Source of the DNA: Elusimicrobium sp.
GTDB taxonomy: Bacteria; Elusimicrobiota; Elusimicrobia; Elusimicrobiales; Elusimicrobiaceae
Assembly (NCBI GenBank): GCA_015062115.1
Contig: SUVG01000004.1
Location: forward strand, 124,001-188,000
Reading direction: 5' to 3'
Length of the DNA stretch: 64,000 bases
The notes under the pieces are model-generated. The model was not told the DNA's origin. It did no database searches and worked only from the letters and a program-made list of their open reading frames with translations. The number at the start of each line of letters is the position of its first letter. Position 1 is the stretch's first letter. This document shows positions 1 through 8,954 of this stretch, piece after piece. The translations under genes and the position numbers were made by a program.

Positions 1-1
1 T

Positions 2-1549
2 TTCTTTGTTGTGGCGTTTCCTCTGGCTGCTGAAAAATTGGTTATTTACCACACAAGTGATATTCACGGGTATTATTTTCCGCGGCCTAACAAAGAGGAA
101 AAACATATTGGCGGTTTTGCCGTTTTGGAACAGGTATTACGGCAGGAAAAAACACCCTTCGTACTTTTGGATTCGGGAGATTTTTCCAGCGGAAACAAAG
201 AAGCCAATTTATCCGACGGCCGTTATTCGGTAGAACTGATGAATAGGGCCGGCAATTCGTCTCTTAATATGTCAGGGCAAGGTTACGCGGCGCTGACCAT
301 CGGCAACCACGATAGCGATTTTGGCGCCGAAACCTTGGCTAAAACGCTTTCCGAGTTTAAAGGGGATATTCTGGCTGCCAATTTAGAAAATCTCCCCTTA
401 AAAGGCAAGACAACCCTTCCTTATAAAATTTATGTTTGGAACGGTATTAGGGTGGCTGTAATCGGTTACGCATTAGACGGCCCTGGAATGACGGGGGGAA
501 TGACCGTACATTCTTTACACCAAACCCAATGGAAAACCTTATTAAAAGAAGTCCATTCCCACAATCCTCAGGCCGTTATCTTACTGGCGCACGATTCTGT
601 AGCTGATGCCAGAAAGCCTTCTCAAATTATCGCCAATCTTTCCCCTGTTTTAGGAGAAAATTATCAAATAGATGTTTTTTTGGGAGGGCATGCCCATGCT
701 TTAAAAACCCAACGTTATTTGGGAGAGAGCGGCCCGTTATTTGTGGAAAGTGCCTCTATGCTGGAGGGCGTAAATCGTATCGAATTGGATTTTGATGATG
801 AAACAGGAAAATTAAAAAATACCTCTGCCCGATTTATTCCGCTACTATTGGATGTTTGGGGAGAAGAACCCGAAACAAAAGCAAAATTGGACGAAATTGA
901 AGATAAATCACTCCGTGCCCCTTATGCCACGGTTCCTGTACTTCTTCCCAAGTATCCGCAAGGAAGCGATGCTTCCCCGGATCTAGCCAAATTAATGGCA
1001 GATCAAATTAAAAAGTGGATATTCTCGCAAGAAAAAGTGGATTTTGCCTTTTTTCAACTTCCCGGTGTTCGGCGGGATGTTCTCCCCGGTGTGCTAACCG
1101 GAAGAGACTTGGCGGAACTGCTCCCATATACGGAATATATATCTACTTTTAACATCAAAGGGAAACAACTGAAAAAAGCCGCAGAAGAAAGTATCAAATG
1201 TTCGCCAGACGGGACGAACTTTTCCTTGTTTGCCTATTCGTCTAATATAGAAATAGAATACCAATGCCGCCCTTTTAAGAAAGAAACCGCCAAAATTACA
1301 AACATGAAAATAAACGGGAAAAAACTTTCTTCTCGTAAAATTTATCGTGCTGCGGGGTTGTCTCATATCCCGGACGGGTATTTTGAAGGAGCGCCCTTTA
1401 AAATAAAGAAAAATGCACAAAAAAAGATATATAAAAAGACTTCCGGAGAAATTTTGTTTGATATTATCAAAGAACTTCCTGGAGAGTTTTATCAAGATAA
1501 GCAACTGTTGGCCCCCAATGATGTGAGAATAAAAGAGAAAAAAATCTAG
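2..1549 (+). CDS. 5'-nucleotidase / UshA-like periplasmic metallophosphatase (5' end outside window)
   Basis: This is a calcineurin-type metallophosphoesterase that probably removes phosphate from nucleotides or UDP-sugars in the periplasm. The metal-binding signatures of the 5'-nucleotidase family appear in order: TSDIHG near residue 16 of the visible part, DSGDF, GNHDSDFG and GGHAHA. A C-terminal 5'-nucleotidase domain follows, ending near residue 490. The frame is open back to base 2, where it reads FFVVAFPLAA. That looks like the end of a signal peptide, so the true start lies left of the window and the GTG at 11 is not the start. It converges on the next gene with a shared terminator between them. 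Substrate specificity cannot be told from sequence. Confidence 0.85.
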   Translation, partial: FFVVAFPLAAEKLVIYHTSDIHGYYFPRPNKEEKHIGGFAVLEQVLRQEKTPFVLLDSGDFSSGNKEANLSDGRYSVELMNRAGNSSLNMSGQGYAALTIGNHDSDFGAETLAKTLSEFKGDILAANLENLPLKGKTTLPYKIYVWNGIRVAVIGYALDGPGMTGGMTVHSLHQTQWKTLLKEVHSHNPQAVILLAHDSVADARKPSQIIANLSPVLGENYQIDVFLGGHAHALKTQRYLGESGPLFVESASMLEGVNRIELDFDDETGKLKNTSARFIPLLLDVWGEEPETKAKLDEIEDKSLRAPYATVPVLLPKYPQGSDASPDLAKLMADQIKKWIFSQEKVDFAFFQLPGVRRDVLPGVLTGRDLAELLPYTEYISTFNIKGKQLKKAAEESIKCSPDGTNFSLFAYSSNIEIEYQCRPFKKETAKITNMKINGKKLSSRKIYRAAGLSHIPDGYFEGAPFKIKKNAQKKIYKKTSGEILFDIIKELPGEFYQDKQLLAPNDVRIKEKKI

Positions 1550-1586
1550 TTATACTTCATCGGGCTACCCGCCTGTAAATCCCACA

Positions 1587-1630
1587 GAATACGCCAAAAC
1601 CCCCGGCTAACCGGGGGTTTTGGCGTATTC
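1587..1630. terminator. Bidirectional intrinsic terminator, perfect 20-bp inverted repeat
   Basis: A perfect 20-bp stem (1587-1606 with 1611-1630) closes on the 4-base loop CTAA. Each arm carries the AAAACCCCC/GGGGGTTTT run typical of a two-way terminator. It lies between the ends of the convergent genes at 1549 and 1666. Confidence 0.85.
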
Positions 1631-1665
1631 TAATATCTGGCCCACCTGCCCGATGGAAAAATGTA

Positions 1666-2757
1666 TCAAGGATTATTTTTAGAAAAAGTATTCAACACAT
1701 TCTTCACAAGCGGTGTATTAGTTGGCGTAGAAATAGTCAGCGATTCAATTAACGGGGCAAAGGCCACCGGGTGTTTAGAAATAAAGTCCACAAACTCCAA
1801 CAAATCGGCCTGTGCCGTGTGGGCGGCGGCCAAAATGTCATCTAAATTTTTTTGCATGGCTTCGGCATACGCTTCTTGCACTTCATCTTTTTCATTACGC
1901 CATAGTAAAGAAGTACTGGCTTCTCCTAGCAATATTATATCGTCTTCCAGTTGTAACCAAGTATCGTAAGACTTTTCCAACCGGTCGCGCAAATAGGCAT
2001 ATACCGCAAAATTTTCTAAAGACAAATTCTCAAAGGTAGTTACCGAAGATAAATCTCTATCCGTCGCCATGAGAATTAAATACTCCAAGGGGCGTATTTC
2101 TTTATCTATGGTTACCATTTCTCCTTCGGGAGTTTTCATCATAACGGAGGTAGGCATCATTTCCTGTTCTACGGGAATTAAATTATACACATTTCGAATC
2201 CAATAATACACTTGCGGATATTGAGTTTTGCGTTGGTTGTAAATTTTTTCTCCCAAGGCGGCAAAATCACCTAATTGTTGACTCGCCGACTCAAATAATA
2301 AGGTGTATTCTTCCTGTGCTCTAAAAAAAGAAAACAAAGCGATCTTCATTTTCCGTTCTGCTTGTTGTAAAGATTTGGCTAACTGCTCTTGCGCCGTCTG
2401 TTGCGCTTTAGAAGTAATGGGAAGGGCGCGAGCTTCCTGCAATAAAGCAGTGGCTTGCGTAATTCCTAAATTAATAGCCGAGGGGGGAAGGAGGGGTTCT
2501 GCCTTCGGTTCGCCTTGCTGCAACTTAGCGATGGTGGTTTCTGTCATATTCATTTTGGCTTTTAAGGAAGAAAGACGCGCACAAAAAAGGCGGTACTCTG
2601 CCGGTTTTAATAGTGAAGGCCCCCCTTGTGTTGCAGCTTGGGAAACCCCCTTGCCGGTTAAGGAAGAAAGAACTTTAGAAGCATTTTTTAAGTTCTTTTG
2701 CGCAGAAAGCGGGAAAGAAAGTAACAGTAATAAAAAAAATAAAAATATTCTATTCAT
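1666..2757 (-). CDS. Secreted protein of unknown function, 363 aa
   Basis: I do not recognise a family. The product starts with a classic signal peptide (MNRIFLFFLLLLLSFPLSA, then QK), so it is probably periplasmic or secreted. The rest is almost entirely helical and rich in Gln, Leu, Ala and Glu. Stretches at residues 60-180 and 250-330 look like coiled coils or a helical bundle. There is no second hydrophobic segment and no lipobox. The gene stands alone: it converges on the nucleotidase and is separated from the transporter upstream by a terminator at 2849-2872. The 92-base leader before the start is AT-rich, and I see no copy of the GGGTC promoter module found before the other secreted proteins. 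Confidence 0.7.
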   Translation of the reverse strand: MNRIFLFFLLLLLSFPLSAQKNLKNASKVLSSLTGKGVSQAATQGGPSLLKPAEYRLFCARLSSLKAKMNMTETTIAKLQQGEPKAEPLLPPSAINLGITQATALLQEARALPITSKAQQTAQEQLAKSLQQAERKMKIALFSFFRAQEEYTLLFESASQQLGDFAALGEKIYNQRKTQYPQVYYWIRNVYNLIPVEQEMMPTSVMMKTPEGEMVTIDKEIRPLEYLILMATDRDLSSVTTFENLSLENFAVYAYLRDRLEKSYDTWLQLEDDIILLGEASTSLLWRNEKDEVQEAYAEAMQKNLDDILAAAHTAQADLLEFVDFISKHPVAFAPLIESLTISTPTNTPLVKNVLNTFSKNNP

Positions 2758-2848
2758 AAAAATCTCAAAACCTCTTTTTTAAATCATAACAATTCCTTTC
2801 TTTCTAAACAAGATGTTTTGCTCCACACACAGAAAATTTTTCCATAAA

Positions 2849-2872
2849 AAAGCCCCGCCGTTAAGCGGGGCT
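2849..2872 (-). terminator. Intrinsic terminator of the antiporter gene
   Basis: An 8-bp stem (2851-2858 with 2865-2872) reads AGCCCCGC/GCGGGGCT. On the minus strand it is followed by a run of T just past the stop of the gene ending at 2890. Confidence 0.8.
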
Positions 2873-2889
2873 CTAAAAAGTAAAGAAAC

Positions 2890-4251
2890 TTATTTCGTTT
2901 CTACTTTAATATCGCTGTTTTCTTTTTTCCAGGCCGTCATGATTAACAAAATACCCACGACGCAGGCAACAATGCAGGAGTTAAATACACCCGCCCAACC
3001 CCATTTATCCAAGATAAACGAAGCGCCGCTACCAGCCAAAAAACCACCGATGTAACCGAACAATCCGCAGAAACCGCAAGCGGCAGCCACCGATTCTTTG
3101 GTGGTGAGCAAGGAAATCTGCACATTGATAAGGTTTTGCGGACCGTCCACGAAGAAACCCAATGTAGCAATAAAGAAGCAAGTAAGGAACAAGTGGTTCG
3201 GGCCGGCAAATAAATAGAAACAATAAGCCGAAATACCCAACGCAATCAAGTAAATGATGTTGGTGGGGGTACAGCGACCTTTGAATACTTTATCCGTTAA
3301 GATACCGGCAACGATACCGCCCAAAGCACCTACCAAGGGGTTCAAGGTAAAAATCAGCGGAATGCTGGCTTTGGACAATTCGCGGGAATCCAAGAAGATA
3401 GCCGCCCAAGAAAGCGTTACATAGCGTACGAAGTAAACGCACAGGAAGGCAACGGACAAAATCCAAATATATTTATTGGTAAGCACATATTTGCGCAAAA
3501 GGACCCAATAACTCTCCCCATCGGATTCTTGTTTAGTAACTAACTGTTGGCAGCCGGTATATTCTTCTACTGGGGGAAGACCCACGCTAACAGGCGTATC
3601 GGTTACATTACGCAAGATATAGAAGGAGGTAATCAACCCTAAAATACCGCAAATAACAAATACATATTGCCAATGAATGTGCGGGGTGATATTCATACCC
3701 TTAAGAACACCTGCGGCAATAATAGCGGCAATGGAGATACCTACCGTATGGGCAGAGGCCCACAAAGTCCATTTGCTAGCTCTTTCTTTCGGGGAGAACC
3801 AATAAGCAAAAATGCGGGCAATCGGCGGGAATCCCATAGATTGGAAGGATTGGTTAAGCGTCCAGAACAAGACCAAGAGGAAAAAAGAGGTCAAGTATCC
3901 GAAGAACAGGTTAATAATGGAAGATGCCATCAAACCAAAAGCCAAAAAAACGCGGATGTTGCTCTTATCAGCCAACATACCGCTTACGAACTTACCTACC
4001 CCATACGCAATTAAGGAAATAGACACCATCAAACCGAATTGGTCGTTGGTAATGCCCGTTTCCGCTTTAAATACGTGAGCAATAGGATTTAAGTTTTGGC
4101 GAGTTACATAGTACATTGCATAACCAATATAAGCGCTGATGAACAAGCGTAATCTCCAGCGTTTATACTGCTTATTGATTTCTGCAGGATCGGTAATTTT
4201 TTCCGCAGCCGGAGGCAACGGTTTAAACCAATCAATAAACTTCTGTAACAT
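2890..4251 (-). CDS. OPA-family organophosphate:phosphate antiporter (UhpT/UhpC/GlpT type)
   Basis: This inner-membrane major-facilitator protein probably exchanges a phosphate ester such as hexose-6-phosphate or glycerol-3-phosphate for inorganic phosphate. It has the family length (453 aa) and about 12 membrane helices. The two substrate-binding arginines of the family appear conserved: R51 in YYVTRQN near the end of helix 1, and the arginine of FVRYVTLSW in helix 7. The YWFSPKERA motif in the central loop is also typical. A short cytoplasmic leader of about 34 residues precedes helix 1. The start has a good ribosome site (AGGAG, about 7 bases upstream) and a TATAAT-like -10 lies at 4302-4307. 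UhpC-like sensors look very similar, but no sensor kinase is nearby, so I favour a transporter. Confidence 0.85.
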   Translation of the reverse strand: MLQKFIDWFKPLPPAAEKITDPAEINKQYKRWRLRLFISAYIGYAMYYVTRQNLNPIAHVFKAETGITNDQFGLMVSISLIAYGVGKFVSGMLADKSNIRVFLAFGLMASSIINLFFGYLTSFFLLVLFWTLNQSFQSMGFPPIARIFAYWFSPKERASKWTLWASAHTVGISIAAIIAAGVLKGMNITPHIHWQYVFVICGILGLITSFYILRNVTDTPVSVGLPPVEEYTGCQQLVTKQESDGESYWVLLRKYVLTNKYIWILSVAFLCVYFVRYVTLSWAAIFLDSRELSKASIPLIFTLNPLVGALGGIVAGILTDKVFKGRCTPTNIIYLIALGISAYCFYLFAGPNHLFLTCFFIATLGFFVDGPQNLINVQISLLTTKESVAAACGFCGLFGYIGGFLAGSGASFILDKWGWAGVFNSCIVACVVGILLIMTAWKKENSDIKVETK

Positions 4252-4430
4252 TTAAGTCTCCTATTTAATTGTGATTATTGTACAACAGGTCTTACCTTCT
4301 TATTATAACACATTTACACATTTTTATTATAAAATTTTTTTAATTTTTTTCGTCTAAACTTTATCTCCTTTTAACCCCCTATAAATTATTTCATTTACAC
4401 AACAAAATTTACCCACAAAAACAACAAAAA

Positions 4431-4458
4431 AACGGCCTGCATTTTTTTGCAGGCCGTT
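4431..4458 (-). terminator. Intrinsic terminator of the 1421-aa gene
   Basis: An 11-bp stem AACGGCCTGCA/TGCAGGCCGTT with a 6-base loop, followed on the minus strand by TTTTTG. It is 24 bases past the stop of the gene ending at 4482. The remaining bases up to 4251 are very AT-rich and hold only the promoter of the antiporter gene. Confidence 0.85.
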
Positions 4459-4481
4459 TGAAAACTTATTTTACTGCTTGA

Positions 4482-7400
4482 TTAGGGTTGGTAAGCCGGG
4501 GGTTCCCAACCGTGTCCTTCTCCTAACATTTTGTTGGCTTTATCCATCAATTCTTTCATGGATACTTCATAGGAGGGGAAATTGCCTTTATAGCGCGCCG
4601 CACGGGTTTCGGCCACACGGGTCAATTCTTTCTTATACATTCTGCTCAGGACATCTAAGCGGAAGAGGTCTAACCCCTCGTTGTGGTTTGTTACACCCAC
4701 GGCAATTTCGTCTAAGCCGGATTCGGTAATATAGTAGCGGCCATAGATTAATTGCGCGGCGTTGGAAATATAGGCATCAATTTGTTCTTTTGTCATTACT
4801 CTGCCGGTGATTTGCTGTTTAAGCGGTTGTACTTCATATTTCTTAAAGGCAGCATAAGTCAATTCGCCGGTGCTTAACGGAACATTGTTATGGGTGGCCC
4901 CGTTCAAGAGTTTCTTGAGTTCTTCCACCATGCGTAAGCGCAAGGTATTAAGTTCAATTTTATCTTGTACAGGCGCCATAACCTCTTCAATGTGGGTCAA
5001 TTCATGTTTCGTTTCTGCATACAGTTTATTTGCAATACGTTCGGCATCGGCAGCTCTTTGTTCGGCAGAAATACCACCGGATTTCAAGTATTTATCGTAG
5101 AAGCCGTCCACTTCCTTACGAACGATTTTATAGTCCACCGTAGGCGGCATTTTCATCCAGCGTTTTACATCCTGCACGAAGTTAGTGGTAAAGTATTTCC
5201 CGTTGATAGCCGTAGCCAGGAATAAGGCGCTGGCAGGCAAGATTAACGCGTTAATTTGAGGATCCGGCACACCGTTGGCGGCAAAGGTGTTAGCCAAGGA
5301 ACCGTACAGTACCGTAAGGGCACCGGACAATCTGGCCAAGGTATAAGCCATGTTTACGCCGGGTTTTTGATCCGGATATTTTTCCATAGCTAAGGAGTTT
5401 TCAAAACCGGCCAAGTTGGCAAAACCTAACCCGGCAACACCCCAGAGGGCGGCTCTCGCGATCAACGGCAAGCCCGGAATAAAGGCCGCAGCGACAGCCA
5501 CGGAACTTAACACACCGGAGGCACCAATGATACCTTGCGGGGAAAGTTTACCCGATTTTACAAATTTAGATAAGTATTGACGACCGGCCCATACCCCTAC
5601 ATAAGCGGTAAGGAAGGTGGCCACCTGAGCAATAGCGGTGGGATCCAACTTAGCGAACATATTTTGAGCCACCGAGTAGATCTCAGGAGAAAGCGCCGTC
5701 GCCGCAGCTGCACCGACACCAACGGTAGGCGCCAAGAATTTCTTCACCGCTTGCTTTAAGGCAGACGGTTCTTCAACTTCGCCCGGATTCACCGGATTCT
5801 TTTTCAACTTACCTTTCAAGAAGTTGTAGCCGGACTGTACCAATTTAGTGCCACCAAAGGCCACCAGACCGGTAAGCGGAGCAGCAACCATCAAAGGCAA
5901 GTTATGCATCCAGTCCACAAACCCTTGTCCTTCGGCAGATTTAATAAAGTTACCGATAATAGCACCCGGGCCGGAGTTAAACATCATACCCGCAAAGTGA
6001 TACAAACCTACCAAGAGCATCATGCGCGGAATGTATTGCGTAAAGGCCGCAGGCAGTTTTTGAGAGAAGAACTGACCGATTTTATTAAGAGTGCTCGGTG
6101 TGGCCGCGGCAGGAGCCGACGACACGGAGGCAGCACCGGTTAAGCCTTCATCTAACAACTTGCCGTATTCTTTATGGCTGGCTTTAATACGGCTCTTTTC
6201 ACGGATTTGGGCCAGGCGTTCCGCATAACCGCCTTTTATGGCAAACATAACGTTATTAGCGATGTTTTTAGCAACACCCCAAACACCTTCTCCGGCAGCT
6301 CTTAAGATAGTACCCACTTTTTGCAATTTGGTTTGTCCTACCAAAGAGGGAGTTTCCATGCCAACGTTTCTAACTTTAGATTTAAACAAGTTAAAAGCAG
6401 CATAAGCAGGTACCAACATACCGGCATAGTAGAGGGCTTGGAAGGCTTCCACACCCGTTAAGGCCAACAGTACGGAAGCCGGGAAGAATAAGTAACCCGT
6501 CATCGTACCGATAGAAGCACGAGCGTTCACAAAGCCCATACGAGCCGTACCGGTTGTGTTATCGTTGGAAAGTTCTTTAGCAAAAATACTGTTGGTAGAT
6601 TTTACACCACCGTTGGCACCCATACCTAATACAAAGGAACCGAGCCCCAACGTAGCAATTGTGCTGGCGATATCACCCATGGTAAAGGCTGTACCACAAA
6701 TACCCAACCCTATGGCAGAAGTAACAAGCCCTAAGGCCAAGGTGTTTTTAATACCCAATACTTTTTGTAACCCGGAGAAAACAACGCTGGTTACGTTACC
6801 TAATTGAGAGTGGGACACACCGGCTTGAAGTTGTTTCGGGTCACTGATGCCCAAAGCCGTGGCTTGCGGAGCAACGGTGGCTTGAGGCAAACCTCCTAAA
6901 CCTTCGGTTAAACCGGCAAACATGGTGGCTCTTTCCGCGAATACATCGGAATAGAGGTTCAAATCTACTTTGCGGGATAATTTACCGGCCTTAAAATCAC
7001 CTAACAAGCGAGCGTGCAAGGCTTCAATACCGGTTTTACCGCCTTCAATGAAAGGTTCGTAAATACCTCTTACGCCGCCACCGGGAGTGGTAATCATCAA
7101 TTCAAACGGGCCACTATTGTTTTTGCGTCCTAAAGAGAAGGTTTCCGATTGACCAATCCCCAATTGTTCAAATTGTTTAACAGCCGTTTCGTCCAATAAA
7201 CGAATGTTAAGTTCCAAGGTTTCCGGGATAGGATTCCCGGCATTATCAAAAATTTTCAAGTCAAAAGAAAGCTCACGCTTGGCAGGGGCCGCCGTTACGG
7301 CAGAGGCCGCCTGTTCAGATTGCATTAAAGAGAGAATTTCGGCTTGATAAGGAGCCAAGCGAGCTTCACGAGAGATAATGGCGGAGAATTCTTCTCCAAA

Positions 7401-8747
7401 GATTCTGTTGTAGTCGGCAGTGGTTAAAAGTTTGCCTTCTTCCGCTGCTTTTTTGGTGGCTTCCATGAATTTTTTATCGGCATTAAAGCGCGCCGTTTCC
7501 ATGGCTTTGTTGAAATCCTTGATAATGGCTTTGTTACCAGTAGCAGGCAAGTTTAAAGCGCTACGCAACGCCGTCTCATTAACCAGAGCACCCGGAACAA
7601 GCACATTTCCAGCGGCTTTGGCCAACACATCCGCGGTTTCTTCCACCACCGCTTCTCCTTGCGGGATGGGGGAGGAACCTAACGAAAGAAGATCGCTCAA
7701 ATTTAAATCGGCAGATAAATCTAAGGAAGGGAAAATATTGCCACCTTCCGAAATGGCTGCAACCTCGCTAGCGGGCAACGCAGCGAGAGCTTGACCTTTG
7801 TTAGCAGCCAAATCCACCCATTCTTGAGTGGCTTTATAGGAAGAATCTAAATGACGTTTAAACAAATCGGTTCTAGATAAAATAGCCTTTTGCTCTTCGG
7901 CTACTTGAATGGGGGAAGTCCCTTCTACCTTAAGGGAGGGAACACTCATTTGGTTGGTAGTAACATAAGTGGCAAAACCATCCCAAACTTCCGTGCCAGT
8001 TACCGCGGAAAGAGCTTCTTTTTCCACATAGGAAGAAAAAGCAGCAAACTCAGCCTCGGCACCCAAAGCGAGTAACGAACGACCTACAATTAATTCGGTA
8101 AGACCCCCATAGGAATAGGAAGACAGTTTTTTATGAACAAATAAGAATAAATTAGCATCTTTGGTAGCATCACCGTAAAAACCCAATGTAGAAATAGCCG
8201 ACATGGCCTGCCCCCATTTTTCTGCCATTTTTTCAGTGGGAATGGCAGATAAATCAGCAGCGGCTAAATCTATCAAGGACTTGCGGTAGAAATCTAATGC
8301 GATTTTCAGTTCTGCTTCGGGAATAGCAAACTCTCGGGTAATTAATAATTCCGGTAAAGTTTCAAAAAAGAGGACTTCTTTTTCCGCAAGAGGACGGTCA
8401 ATCTTAAAGATTTGGCGTAAAACTTCCAAACCGCTTCCAGTCGGCATTTCGGGAGTTTTTACCAAAGCGGCAATTTCAGGAAGAGGTTTGATGGTTGTTA
8501 TCTGCGAAAGTTCAAGAGAATACGCTCTTAGCACACCGGCATAAATCTGATTGGCACGCAGCGCACCAGCCGGCGTTGTTCTTAAAGCTGAAATGGTTTT
8601 AAGCGTGTTCGCCAGACTTGTCGGTCTTCCACTAAGACCAGTAATAACTTGTTTAGCTAGCTTGCCCTTATTCTGTGCAAAGGAAGGCGTAATGCTTCCG
8701 AAAACTAACGAAATACTGAGTACTATCGCAATTAGTTTGTTCATCAT
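4482..8747 (-). CDS. Giant signal-peptide protein with a central MFS-like membrane domain, 1421 aa
   Basis: Unrecognised as a whole. Residues 1-25 form a signal peptide ending TPSFA-QN. Residues 25-650 are hydrophilic and helical; around residues 170-260 they resemble a domain of the neighbouring 396-aa protein (shared IVGRSL motif). Residues 650-1190 contain about twelve hydrophobic helices in two groups split by a charged loop of roughly 110 residues, with glycine-rich motifs such as GLGSFVLGMGANGG, much like a major facilitator fold. Residues 1190-1421 are again soluble and helical. A cleavable export signal plus 600 periplasmic residues ahead of a transporter-like domain is unusual. It lies behind the GGGTC promoter module at 8797-8873. 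Two ATGs stand side by side at the start; either may be used. Transport function is inference only. Confidence 0.75.
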   Translation of the reverse strand: MMNKLIAIVLSISLVFGSITPSFAQNKGKLAKQVITGLSGRPTSLANTLKTISALRTTPAGALRANQIYAGVLRAYSLELSQITTIKPLPEIAALVKTPEMPTGSGLEVLRQIFKIDRPLAEKEVLFFETLPELLITREFAIPEAELKIALDFYRKSLIDLAAADLSAIPTEKMAEKWGQAMSAISTLGFYGDATKDANLFLFVHKKLSSYSYGGLTELIVGRSLLALGAEAEFAAFSSYVEKEALSAVTGTEVWDGFATYVTTNQMSVPSLKVEGTSPIQVAEEQKAILSRTDLFKRHLDSSYKATQEWVDLAANKGQALAALPASEVAAISEGGNIFPSLDLSADLNLSDLLSLGSSPIPQGEAVVEETADVLAKAAGNVLVPGALVNETALRSALNLPATGNKAIIKDFNKAMETARFNADKKFMEATKKAAEEGKLLTTADYNRIFGEEFSAIISREARLAPYQAEILSLMQSEQAASAVTAAPAKRELSFDLKIFDNAGNPIPETLELNIRLLDETAVKQFEQLGIGQSETFSLGRKNNSGPFELMITTPGGGVRGIYEPFIEGGKTGIEALHARLLGDFKAGKLSRKVDLNLYSDVFAERATMFAGLTEGLGGLPQATVAPQATALGISDPKQLQAGVSHSQLGNVTSVVFSGLQKVLGIKNTLALGLVTSAIGLGICGTAFTMGDIASTIATLGLGSFVLGMGANGGVKSTNSIFAKELSNDNTTGTARMGFVNARASIGTMTGYLFFPASVLLALTGVEAFQALYYAGMLVPAYAAFNLFKSKVRNVGMETPSLVGQTKLQKVGTILRAAGEGVWGVAKNIANNVMFAIKGGYAERLAQIREKSRIKASHKEYGKLLDEGLTGAASVSSAPAAATPSTLNKIGQFFSQKLPAAFTQYIPRMMLLVGLYHFAGMMFNSGPGAIIGNFIKSAEGQGFVDWMHNLPLMVAAPLTGLVAFGGTKLVQSGYNFLKGKLKKNPVNPGEVEEPSALKQAVKKFLAPTVGVGAAAATALSPEIYSVAQNMFAKLDPTAIAQVATFLTAYVGVWAGRQYLSKFVKSGKLSPQGIIGASGVLSSVAVAAAFIPGLPLIARAALWGVAGLGFANLAGFENSLAMEKYPDQKPGVNMAYTLARLSGALTVLYGSLANTFAANGVPDPQINALILPASALFLATAINGKYFTTNFVQDVKRWMKMPPTVDYKIVRKEVDGFYDKYLKSGGISAEQRAADAERIANKLYAETKHELTHIEEVMAPVQDKIELNTLRLRMVEELKKLLNGATHNNVPLSTGELTYAAFKKYEVQPLKQQITGRVMTKEQIDAYISNAAQLIYGRYYITESGLDEIAVGVTNHNEGLDLFRLDVLSRMYKKELTRVAETRAARYKGNFPSYEVSMKELMDKANKMLGEGHGWEPPAYQP

Positions 8748-8796
8748 TTTTTTATTCCCATGTGTTATAAGTTATTGTTATGTAATACTTCCTTAT

Positions 8797-8873
8797 ATTC
8801 TAATGCTAACAGAAATTACGACTATGAACAAGGGTCAAAAGACCCAATTTTTTTATAGGACCTTTTGACCCTT
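8797..8873 (-). promoter_or_regulatory. GGGTC promoter module, copy 1
   Basis: On the minus strand the 14-base palindrome GGGTCTTTTGACCC directly touches a -35 hexamer TTGTTC (8831-8826). A 17-base spacer leads to the -10 TAGCAT (8808-8803), with a second -10-like TAGAAT at 8802-8797. The outer arm 8862-8873 makes a 12-bp inverted repeat with 8830-8841. The module lies about 50-80 bases before the start of the 1421-aa gene. The same layout occurs before three other secreted-protein genes. Confidence 0.6.
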
Positions 8874-8954
8874 GCTCCGACTTGAAACACTTACTGTTTC
8901 CATTTATCATTATAGCACAAAATATCTAGTTTGGTACTATAAAAAAGGTCTGTC

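Noticed and set aside
8830-8873. Terminator of the 396-aa gene at the 12-bp inverted repeat
   Set aside because: No T run follows on the minus strand, and the repeat touches a -35 box as in three other promoters, so a regulatory site fits better.
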